NCBI GenBank assembly: GCA_019054805.1
Contig: JAHQIY010000007.1
Coordinates: 687,501 to 751,500, forward strand
Direction of reading: 5' to 3'
Origin: Brachionus manjavacas
Lineage: Eukaryota; Rotifera; Eurotatoria; Ploima; Brachionidae
DNA length: 64,000 bases
A program made the position numbers and the translations under genes. The first letter of the stretch is position 1. Every line of letters begins with the position of its first letter. Below, in pieces: positions 1-12,500 of this stretch. The notes beneath the pieces are model-generated. The model ran no database searches. It was not told where the DNA came from and worked only from the letters and a program-made list of their open reading frames with translations.

Positions 1-520
1 TTCAAAAAGAATAACTTCGTTTCCATGCATGAACAGGATAATTTGGAGTCCGTCAGCTTTCATTTTAGTCAAAAAGCAAACAATCTATCTTAGCGATAAA
101 TCAATGAGGAAATTTTTTATTTTTGGGAATTTCTTATTTTTTAAACAAAATAAACATTTGTCAAAAAGTATTATATTAATTTTCACTAGTTAAGATAATA
201 AAAAAGGAAGAAAAAATTTAAATAGAAAATAAACAAAATTGAATTCATCATCTTTGTGATGCGATCATTTATTGACTAAATTGGGCCAAAAGGCTCAAAT
301 AATTGGAACGTGTTTCAAATAGCCTTTAGCTTATTTGTAAAATTTTTCTGTCAGATTTTATCTCAAAATGAATCAGTCATAAATTTTATCTTCTACTTTA
401 GATCATGATTCTTTGAAAGAATAGCTTTTCTAATTCAATATAATAAATTGCATCATGAACTTCATACCAGGTAGAAAAGAATTTCTTTTCTTTAAAAAAA
501 TCTATGTTTTTTCCTTAAAG
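1..520. other. Intron or upstream flank of gene A
   Basis: AT-rich DNA before the first exon I can place. The first 80 bases read openly in frame 1 and have slightly richer composition, so they may be the end of an upstream exon. I found no convincing splice donor and no filamin motif there. The exon at 521 is preceded by a pyrimidine-rich acceptor ending in AAAG. Confidence 0.4.
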
Positions 521-3500
521 CAATCGGTCCGTTTGACATTAAAATATTCGGTTCACAAAAAGGTTACCTCGGAAAACCGATCGAGTTCGTAATCCGCAAT
601 GAAAATGTGAACATTCAAGAAATTTTAATTTTGAGTAATATTTAATAAAAGTTTTTAAATTTTTATTTTTAATTTATTTGATCAGACCCGGATGGTAACT
701 CGTCTAGCTGTGACATCTTTGACAAACAGCTAGAAGGCCATTTGTCACTTGAGTTTTTGCCGGACTGCATGGGCGCACATGAAATAAGAATTTTCACCAA
801 CAAAAATAAACGCGATTTGTACAACTCATTTGAATTCTCAATTTACGATTCATCCAAGATATCAGTTAGATTAAATGGTACTGCCATAGTTGGCAAAAAT
901 TATTCATTTACAGGTACGAATCATTTGAATAATAATTTGATTCAAAAAATTTTAAATATTTTTACAGTTCAATGTTTGGATTTACCAGAAGGTAATCTCT
1001 ATGCTCACATTGAACAAGATGACAGAAAAATTAAGCCATCGGTAAAACACATCCAGAAAGATTCAGAATCATTTTGGTTCGAGGTAAGCTTTGTACCTGA
1101 GGTCGAATCCATGTGCAAAATTGAGCTCGAATACGCAGACAAGACCGATAATATTTTGAATGGAAACATGTTGAGAATAAACACCAAGGCATTGGATTTT
1201 TTAGTAATTCCTTTTCCATTAGTGCCTTTTCAAATAAATACTGAATCTTCTTTTAAAAGTAAAATTAATTATAAAATAATTAAGAATTCATTTTTTAAAA
1301 GGCTAAATTTTATTCAAAGTTAAAATTTTGAGAAAATTTGTGAAAAATTTAAAAGTTTACATCAAGTCTGCAATAGATCAAAGTGACCAGCAAGAATGCA
1401 AATTGGTCTTATTGGAAAAAGATTTTTATCAAGTTTGTTTTATACCCAAAAGTATTGAGAGACACTTTGCCGAGATATATTTTGGAAATCAGCTAATAAA
1501 TTGTGGTAAATTTAGATTTAAAAAAATCGTGCCCATAATTTTCAGTTTTAATTTTAGACCGGCCCATTAAACTTGACATTTTCGATGTTTCAAAGATATG
1601 CGCCACAATGCCGCATAAAATTAACTTTGGTGAATTGAACACGTTTATTGTTGACACTTGTGGAGCTGGAGAGGGAAATTTAGAAGTTATCATAAAAGAT
1701 GGTTTCGATACTTTAAAAGCACAACTCCTCAAAAGAGAAAAGCGTCGATTCGAAATTGGGTTTGTAAGTGAACGAAACACCAGACATGATATCCAAATTG
1801 TTTTTAATGGTGTGCCAATTAAAGGTTTTTTTAATAGCAATTTTCTTTTTCAAAATCATTAAAATATATCCTCAGACTCACCATTTGTTGTTTTGCCTGA
1901 GTATGCAATTACAAAATCAGAGGAAAATTTAAGTGAAATATTAAATGAAGACATATCGGTGATTGAGGGTGGCCCCATTGAAAATATACAATGTAGTGAA
2001 AAAATGTGGTTTATTTATGACATTCATGGTTCCCAGTATTGTGATGCTCAATTTCTGATAACAGGTGAACTTAGTTTATTCTAAAATTTTAATAATTAAA
2101 TTTTACATTTAATTCACTAAGTAATAAAAGTAAAAAGAAAAATAAGACAAAATTTAATTTCATGAGTTTTTTTTTGAAAAGCATTTTCAAATAATTTAAT
2201 GCGATAATTTAAATCTGAAGGTAGATTAGAGTTAAAAATTTTTAAATCTAAGAACTAATAAGTTTTTATATCAAAATAACAATTTAAAAGGTTGTATTTA
2301 AATTTTTGACTTTTAAAAATTTACTAATTTTGTTAAAAAAATTAACAGTTACAAATTAAATGCTTTGCTTTGTCTAAGCTTTTTGAAGAAAAAATACAAA
2401 TCTAATCGCCTTCTTTCTTTTTTGATTCACTTTTTAACTTAGTAAAAGCTAAGTAAATGAAAGTCAACGAATAATTTATCTTGCACATTGAATAAACGAA
2501 ATAGATTATTTCGGGTTAAAAATTAATCAAATTTTCAATTTATCAGTTTTTGAATTTTGATAAATTAGCGTAAAAGAATTTTAAAAATATCAAAAGGTTT
2601 GATGTGTTTTATATTATGAATAATTTTTCGCTCGAATTTTACGGTTTTTAATGTCGAAGTACCAAGACAAGACAAGAAAAAATCTAAATCTTTATTTTAT
2701 GAGAAAAATCAAATATTATCTTTAAATGAAATTATGAAAGAAGAAAAAAATTGAAGAATCTTAGCAGATAAGATAGATAAAATGCATAAAATTGATCTAT
2801 TTTTGAATAATTTTTATTCAAATATTTTATAAAAAAATCATAAATTTTATTAGTAATTCGTAATCAAGTAAAATTAGTAATTTTTTTTATTTTATTTTTA
2901 AAAATAAATTTGTGAAGGAGAGTGTTTTTAATTTTCTAAATTTGAGAATTTAATTTGTTTAAGAAAATTAAGTCATACTTTACGATTTATTCAATCTTAT
3001 TTAATTTGAAATTCTGTTAATATTTTATTTTATCTTTTACTAAACAAAAGACTAAGAAATTGGAATCGACTGAATATAAATTTTCTGACATTGAGACTTC
3101 AATATTAGCTTAAAATTTTTATTCTCAATTCTCTAATCAAGCTTGAATCAATTTTCAAATAACTTTGTTGACCTAACTAAAAATTATTTATTGAATTCAA
3201 TTATTATTTCAAACTAATGCACTGGTTTATGGTTTTAATTGAAGTTTTCGAAGAGTTTTCTTTTTTGAGAACTTGAAGTTTACAAATTTTCGATTATCTT
3301 CGAAATAAATTTAAAAGGAAAATAGAACTTATTCACAAAAAAAAATTTTTGCTTTAGAAAATCAATTTAAATAATAATAAACTAAAACTAATTTAAAACT
3401 ATCTTTAATTTTGAAAAAAATTCAAAAAATTCATCTCATTATTTTTATTTTATTGATTATCTAAAATTTTTTAAAGTCAAAAACAAAATAATAGAATAAA

Positions 3501-6500
3501 TTCAAAAGAATTTCCAAGATTTAAAAACTTAGAAATTTAATCAGAGAACAAAAAATAAATATTTTTTGGTTTTAGGAAGATCTGAAAAAATCAAGAACAA
3601 GACATTTTTTTTCAACAAACTATGGGCTATTCTTTATTTCTTGCTAGTCTTTAGACCATTTAAATAATAAAATTATTTAAAAGTTAGATTCGTTTTTTTG
3701 TGAATTTGTTTTGAATTTATATTTGCTAAATTTAATGTAAAATTTTTATTCAACTAATAAAAATAATCAATTACTCATTTGGAAATTTGGAAATAATTGA
3801 TTAGTGGTAAATAATTTAAACCAAATTTAGTCACAATTTTATTTGAAATTTTAAAAAATGCATCCAAAGAGTAAACTGTTTTAAGAATTAAAATTTTTCA
3901 ATTAATAGATGACTCCAATTTGCCTATAAAACATACCAAAATTCAGCTTGATGATGGCCGTTGGCGAGTAGAATTCATTCCAATTAACACAGGGATACAC
4001 AAAATTCAGAGAATAATTCAAACCAATAGCTCTTCCCAAGTTCTTACACTATCAAAAATAAACGTTGTTCATTTTAGTACTCAAAGATCGGTATACGGAT
4101 ACAAATTGTATAGTAAAGAAGAATCCGTGCAGTTGGTCTTTGACGCTGCCGATTACAAAGTAAACGACATATGCATTCAAATTAAAGATCCTAGTGAAAA
4201 ATTGCTGGAAAGATACGAATGCAAATATTTGTCTGATTATTTAGCAATCAAGTTTAGGCCGCGGCTAACAGGAGTCTATTTTATAAATTTTTTTGATAGG
4301 GCTTCTCGTAGGATGATTGCGTCCAGTCCGTACAAACTTATTGTTCATGAGCCATTTAAAGAAATAATGAGGTACTTTTGAATTTTTTTATTTTTAAAAG
4401 CAAAAATGTTTTCCTAATTTTTAACAAGATCATCAGGAGTCTATGATCTTACCAGGCTGATAATTCTCTCCAAAAATTTTGACAAAGAATTTAGGTTGAA
4501 TCAATTTAATGTCATTGTCTACGGTGAATAAATTTTATAAAATTATTGATAAAATTTTTTTTAATCCTATTTTTTAGACCTGCATCACTCTGCGGTCAGA
4601 AGTTGCATATTTTTTAAAAAAAATAGAGATTTGGTGATCGAATTTGTGTCCAGAATGGAGGGTTTGCACAAAATTTATTTGTATATAGACAATGATTTGG
4701 TGGATGATAACCCATTTTATGTTTATGTAAACGGAGAAAGTCAAGTGTCTAATAGTCTCTCGACCCTTTTCTCTCCATTTACCACATTCAAGACCTCACT
4801 AAACAACATATCCATGTTCAACTCGCAGTCGTCAAACGAGCTAAACGCGTCCAACTCAACTTCACGTAGCCAAATCGATTCAACAAGCACTGCAAATTCG
4901 CTGACCACCCAGCCAAACATAGCCCATGGTTCTATAATATGTGCCAAAAAAGACGCACCATTTCATTTTGTAATTCAAAACAAAAATTTACAAGGATTGT
5001 GCGTTTATGGTATTTTAAAATTAAATCAAATTTTGTTATCAAAATAATTAATTTTTTTCTTAAGATCCATTAAACGAGCCAGTAAGCTTCAAATTAACAG
5101 AAGACGAGCATGAAAATGGGTCAGTTGCCATTATGCCTAAACTCGAGGGTGAGTTGCCAATTTGTAATAGATATTTGTCACCAAAATATTTGAGCAATAA
5201 GTGCTCAAATTTGTTATCAAATATTTTTACCTAATTGCCTTTAAGCAAAAATGAGAATTTTAAATTTTAGGTACCCATAAAATTGCTGGATTAATCGAAG
5301 GCAGAGACTTCGAAGCGCACATTTTCGTATTGACAAAACCTGAATATGAAAGTCTTTTCCAAATGGACAACTATACAAGTGAGAATATAGTGGAAAAGCC
5401 ATATGTTATCGCATTGAAAGAGCCCAATTTAGAAGTAGATGTTTACGGTATGAGCTTTTTTTTTCTGAACTCAACTTTTGAAAAATTTGAAAAACAAAAT
5501 AATTTTTAATTTTTTTAAGATCCTTTGGGTGAAAGAGTAGATGTTCGCTACTCGGCCGACAACTTGGCCACATTTGTGCCAAGAACAACTGGCTATTTTA
5601 AAGTTTACATCAGCGACTACCACGGACCAGTTCTAGGAAGTCCATTCTATGCTCTTATTCATTCGAACAAAAGTCCGAGCTGCATCGAATCAAGCGGAAT
5701 TAGGGACAGTGTCTTAAATGAGGAAACAACCTTTATCATTCGTAATAAAGAATTGGAAATTGATGTTTTAATAAAAGGTGGATTTAAGTTTTTTTTATTT
5801 TTGTTTACTTTTGAAAATATTTTAGACCCTTATGAGAAAAAATTGTTGCTTAGAAAAAGACGGATTCGGCAAGGATTTTTGCAAGTTTGGTACACTCCGC
5901 AGATTATCGGCCCCCATGAGATTTTTGTCACCAGAAAAGGTGTTAAAGTTCACATGGAGCCGATTGTGATTTTTGTCTCTGATCCGAACAGAGTCAAGAT
6001 AGAAAATTTAAAAAAAAATTCAACTATCAATCAAGCGTTTTCTTTTAACATTGATGCAACTCAGGCTGGCGAGGGTTTCATTCGAGTAAACATAAAAGGT
6101 ATTCATTTAGACAATGTTAAAACAAAGAGATTTGAATTTATTTAAAAGATCCCAAATTTAATGACATTTTACCTGAGATAAATGAGTTGAATGACAGAAA
6201 GTATTTGGTTAGTTTCGTACCGGAGATACAAGGTAAAAAATTTCAATTTAAATTTTTATTTTATTCATTTTTATCTATTTCTTTAACAAAAAATTATTTT
6301 CTACTAGTTTAAAACTTAGATTTAGGATAAAAATAATTTAGCGAAAATGGAAGTTATAGACATAATAATTTTGGATTCAGTATGTAAAAATATTGGATAA
6401 TTTCTCATGAGCTTTTTTGGTGAGAGTAAATGGTCCAGTGAATGAGTTGCGACCAAATACGCAACTCAAATAAAAAGCCTTTTGATTGAAAAATTTTATT

Positions 6501-9500
6501 AATGAGAATCCATTTATTATTAATTTGAATTGATAACAATTTTGCTCGTTATTGTACAACACTTTCAATGTACCATTAAAAAATTTACCAAAATTAGCTT
6601 AGTTCAGCGAGCATCAAACTCTAAACTAAAAAAAAAAATTCAATTTGCTCAAAGTCTGGATTTTTTTCCTTTAAATATTTGACATGTTTAAATTATTTAA
6701 ATAATAACTCGATAGGTCTTTCAATTACGTCATAAAACCTAAAAGAAATTTTGACCAAAATTTAGAGAGTTTCTTTGGCCAAAAAACTGGGTCGACAAAA
6801 ATACCAATTGACAAGTTTTAGCTGCCATTAACTTCAAAGTTTTCAGATGGCATAGAATCTCGCACTAATTAGCCAAATTTGAGAGGCTTCGTAAGGCTTT
6901 GTTGAGGTCTATTTAGAGCTAATTGAATACAGTTTATGGGAATAAAGAGAGAAAATTCAAGTCTGAGCTTTGCTTAGAGAATGTTTGATTTTCGGCTTTA
7001 AAAACGCTGGACGTGATTGACCAAAAATGGAAAGCCTTAGATAAAATTGTCCTCTAATTTAGGTCAATTGAATTAGCTAAGTTGAATATGATCGACTTTT
7101 TGTATTTTAGGAAAAATTAATTAAAGAGACAATGAGGGCAATGGACTAGTCATCAAAAACAAAAAAAACACCATAACTTAAAGATCTATTGAGCAATTTT
7201 AAAATTGAATTCGATGTCAATGGACTGTTTTTTATAGCTTTTCACAAATATTTAAAATTGGTAAAATAAATTTTAAAAAATTTAAGGATTTCATATTTAT
7301 TTTTTATTAATTCAACAAATAAATTAAAGCGAAAGTGAAACGAATGATATTTTTCTAATTTAGGCATTATCTGGCTAGTGCATGGAAAGCCGGTCAATGG
7401 ACCGTATTCATTCCAAATATTGCTCTGTAGTTATCTATTGTATCACTTCAATCGACTGCCCGACTAGAAAAAAAATTCAATTAAAATATTTTAAAAATTG
7501 CTCGTCAAAATTACCAAAAAAATTACCTCATTTTAAATTTATTTAGGCAATTTATTTCCAATTAACTCTAAACAAAACGAGACAAAAAAACTAGATACTT
7601 TGCTTTTCTTTTAAATTTCTTTAACCTTAATATCATTTAAGGAACATACGAATTTTCGCTTACCTTTAACAAATATCACTTGACCGAAAGTCCATTTAAA
7701 ATAAACATTACTGAATCCAGTGACAAGCCGGAAGTGAAATTGTCCAATATTCCAGCGGACCCAGGCCAGCTAATCACTGACGACCAGCTAAACGACTCCA
7801 ATATAGAATATGAATTAAGAAATTGGAATCAACAGATAAACAACTCATTGAACAAAATAATGCAATCAGCTAATCAAAGCCAAAATAAGCGGTCACTGAG
7901 CCCGATCACTGACACATCGGAAGAAGAGTCGGACAGCTTGGTGTACAGAGGAGAGACCTATATAGAAAATGTGGAAAGACTGCCGGACGGAACAAGCCAT
8001 TTACTGCTCAGACTAGATGACAATTCGGACCTGATTGATTCGTCTAACCCAAACAAGGCTAGGGGACGATACAAGTACCGTTTGAAGAGGATTCCTTTGC
8101 CAGAAAGCTGGAATAATCAACAAGTGCCGGAGAGTGCGGACATAAATCAATTTAATGACAATGCCATCGATTTAGGTGACAATTTTGCCGAGGATTTTGA
8201 TCCGGAGTTGATGGCTTTGGCTGAAAAGCAGGACTTGGCCAGAACTGGGCATGGAGGTTTCATGCGCCGAATCAGCAATTTGGAAGACATCAAAGAAGAG
8301 ACCGAGACCTACTCGAGCTCATCGCAAAAGTCATCATCACTGACTGGAATAAAGCGCAAAGAGTCGTCTAAATCAAAGCACTTCAAAGTGGACTGCAATG
8401 ACAGGTCGTTTGATTCTTGTGAGACGTTGGGCGATGTGGTGCGCAGCATGACTCTGAGTGAGACCGAGAGCGAAGGCGAAGTAAATGTGGGCAATGAGAG
8501 CTCAGTGACCAAAATTACCAGAGAAAAGCAGAAAAAAATGAATCTCGAACAAACTGTCATCATTGAAGAGAACTATGTAATCGAGCCCAAGAGTGAACTG
8601 GTCAGCAAAATACCCAAGCGAATCGGCTCGGACAAACGCTCGTCAAACTCGAGGTCAGAAACTTCCAAGTCTTCTTTGGACAACGAGCTGAAAATAACCA
8701 CTAATGAGTCGGGAAAAAACAAGCCCAAGAGCAAGGAAAAAATTGGAGTCAAGCAAAAAATGGAGCCTGGTGTTGGTGGCAAAGTGTTGGCAGACGATAA
8801 ATTAAGCGAAAAATTTAAGCCCGAGGAATCGATTCAGTACGAATACGAGCATGTGATTGAGGACAGAAGTCAGCACAATACGCCTGAGCCTGATGACAAA
8901 AAGAATGTCAAAATGGAAAATGTTCAGCTTAAAAAAACCCAAAGTGAAACCAAAGAAAAGTTCAAGAGAACAGACGAGTGCGGCGCAGATTCGGTCAAAA
9001 CCACTACCACACACAAAACAGTTCTTATCACCGAGACCCAAGAGGACAAAATTGTCGAAACAATAGAGAACGAGAAAAGTACTCAGGAGTTTTCTTACAC
9101 TCAAAAGCGAGGCCGTGACGGAAAAGTGTCCAATTTGAAAAGTAATCTAGCCCAGCTAGCTGAAAGACTCAATCCGATACTGGTCCAACAAGACGAGTCA
9201 TTGCATTCGGCCACGCAGAAAAAAAAGCCCACTCAAATTGACGAGAACAAGTTTTACGTACTCGGCACTGAGTCGGGCAGCGACAAGGACTTGTCATCGG
9301 CACCGCCCTCATTCAATTCGTACGAAAACATTGTCGAATATTACAAACTTCAGCCAAACCAACTCGGCAAAAATAGACCACAAGAACAAAATGGCAACAT
9401 TCTATTGCAACCAGTCGATTTGGACCAATTTCAAACAGGGGAACAATTCAAGCCGGACGAGAGTGTTTCGTACCATGAGTTGGCTTCGTTTAGCAGAGCA

Positions 9501-12500
9501 ATGGGATCAAGAGTGACCGAAGAAACGAGAGTCAAGCATGACGATGAGGACTCGTTGGCTGAGATTGAGGAAAATTTTGTCATCACATTCAAATCGCCAC
9601 TTGAAGACGAAGTCCTGGTCGAGAGCGAACTAAAACCATTGCCGGTCAAATCGGACCAAAAAGCGGCCGATTTTGCCGCGCCAGAGTCCAGATCTTTGGA
9701 CCAGATCAAGGCTAAATTTGAGAGCAAAGAGGGTCAGAGTGACGCGAATGGCTCAAAGGCTAGCGAAGGCGCAGCGGTTGGCAAATTACCAAGGTCAAAA
9801 TTTGAAATTTACAGTCGAGAAAATTCGAGAAAATCCGATTCAGCGGATTCTTCAAGTCGCAGGCCAAGTTTAACCCATTTGACATCGGAGCCAACGACAA
9901 AAGTAGAGAAAATTTCCCAAAATTTAGAATTTGACAAAAAAGAAGACACGGCTCACCAGGAAATGTCCACTGACTCTTTAGACAAAGGTGTCAAAAGTTT
10001 GCTGAACAAATACGAGAGAAACTCGAGTCGCGAATCCACCTCCCGAGAGATGACCAGCGACTCGCTCGACTCAAAGCCAATTCGAAAGCTGTCCCAAAAC
10101 ATAGTCCAGTTGTTTGACAGAAAAGACAGCAGCGACTCAATAGGAAATAGATCGAGATCAAGCTATAGATCGAGTGGGTCAGAGGAGCACGAACATCGCT
10201 TGTCTAAATCGAGCCATTCGTCGCCAAGAAGCCAACTAGTGGACAACAATGACGAGGTTTTTTTGGACCAAAAAGAAAGTGAACCCATTGACTCGGCCAG
10301 TTCGAAGGTAAGAAAATTGTCAAAAATTTTCAATCAAAAGTCGCGCGAAAATTCTCAATCGGACTCGCCCAGGTCCTCGCTGGGCTCCGAGCGCAAGTCA
10401 AGATTCGAGTCCAAAATTCCCAAGCCCGAAGGCAAAACCAGGGAAAAAAAACTCAGCGATTCTTTCCGAAAATTCGAAGAGCAATCAAAGCGACTGTACG
10501 AGAACACGGCAGATGCCGAGCCGGCTGCGAACGATTCGGGCGTCAAAGATCTCGTGTCCAAGTACGAGACGTGCGAGCCCAAATCGCCCACTATCAAAAA
10601 AATTGTCACCACACTAATCGATGACTCCAAGCCCGATCCAGGTGTCGCCTTGTCAGAAACTTCGTCCACAAGCACCAAAAGATTTAGCTCTTCGTCGGAC
10701 CGGACCCTTAGTCCGTCGAGTCCGACCACCAAAGAGTTTAGACAAGAGGAAAAAAATATCAAAAAGCTGATCAGCAAATACGAAATACCCAAAATGTTGG
10801 AGAATTTGCTCGAGCCAAATGAAGTCTATTCGGTCGATGAGAATTTGCAAAAGTTGGACATTGACTTGCCCAAAAAGCAGTCCAGGGAGCATTCGGTGGA
10901 TCATTTGTTCGAAAGTGAAGAAAAAGGCGTCAAAAAATTAGTGAACATTTATGACAAAAAGCCGAGCTCTAGCTCTAAGCATTCTATTTCGTCAGATTCG
11001 CTCAACACCAAATCTGTGCCAACCAACGCTGAAAATTCAGGTGCCGAAAAAAAATCTACAAATTTGCCCGAGTCAAACTCCAACATGGACAGGATTCATA
11101 GGGATTTTTTCAGCAATGACAAAATGAGTCAAGTGGAAACAGCAAACAGTGTGTACGAAAATGAATTGACTAATTTGACAGCTGTAGTTCACATACCGGG
11201 CCAGACTCGAGGTGTCAAAAAAGGTCCCAAGATTAGAGCTTTGCTCAGAATAGACACTGAAGAAGACCTAAGGTTTAGTGTTACCACCGAATCGGGACAT
11301 AGAGTTCCGTTTAGAATTAAACGAAAAGACAAAGTGTCATTTTTAATGTTTTGCTATCATCGAGTTGTTGATTTCAATGTGGGAATATTGAACAAAAGTG
11401 AAAAAAAGCTCATGCCACAAAAGTACAGAGCGCAGCTTGAAAGTGATTTAAGATTTTTTTTTTGGATTTATGATTTTTATTTCATTTTTATTTAGTCAAA
11501 ATCACCGATGAATACGATTTTAAGATTGTTAAACGCGACAATTTAGAGTTGATACCAATTGAGGTTAAAAAAAATTCCGAGAACATTTACGAAATTTCTT
11601 TCGAGCCAAGTTCTACTTCAAGCTATATTTTGCAAGCTTCAAAAAGTAACAAAATTTTTTTACATTAATTTTATCGTGTTCTTTTAAGTCATTAAATGAT
11701 CACTTTTTTTCATTTTTTTATAAGGACTTTGGAATGATTTTGGCAAGTGTTTGGTGAATGAAAATTTCTAATTTTTATTTTTCAGAACAAAATTAAAATT
11801 ATTTATTAAACACTTTTGGCTAGTTTAAAAACCTCATTTTTTGAGATTTATCATTTTAACGCATTAAACAGTTTTATTGATTTTGTGGTACAAAATTTAC
11901 CAACCAAGTAAAAAAGAATTAAGCTACTCTTCAATTTTTTTTATTTTGAAAAAATTAATACTTAAATAAATATGGGTAGGTAAGCTACAAAGAGGAGTAA
12001 AAAAATTCAAAATTTCATTCTAAAGTCTTCAAAAATTAATTCAATATAAAAAGTAACAAAAGAGATCACTTTTTTACAAATATGATGTCTAAATTTTTTC
12101 AGGAAATACTTTTTTTGATCCAAAATAGAAATCAGTTCATACTTTCAATGTAACATCTAATTCCATTCTTTATTAAAGTCACATTTAAGTAGACAATTAC
12201 TTGGCAGAGTATGAGCAGAGACTGGATTTAGGTGATACATTTAATATTGATATCAGTTATCAATAAAAAAAAATGTATATCTAAACTCTGGGTAACCAGA
12301 TAAATTTGAATAAATAAAAATTTAGTTATTCGAAAAAATAATGCAAGAAGCTTAGAAGTCAGCTTAAAATTTTCGGTATGACTTGTCCATTCTGAATAAT
12401 AAAATGAAAGGTAACAATTAAAATTTATTAAATTTTTTAAGTTTTAATCGATTTAAAAAAAATATAAAGAATGTTCTTAAGATAATTTAATTTTTTCATT

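Noticed and set aside
1-80. Start of the window as a filamin exon
   Set aside because: The frame is open, but there is no filamin motif and no phase-compatible donor leading to the exon at 521.
8309-10904. Several minus-strand and other-frame open stretches of 70-145 codons under the giant gene A exon
   Set aside because: They are shadows of the long Ser/Glu-rich reading frame, whose codon bias removes stops in other frames. None shows a domain or splice signals.
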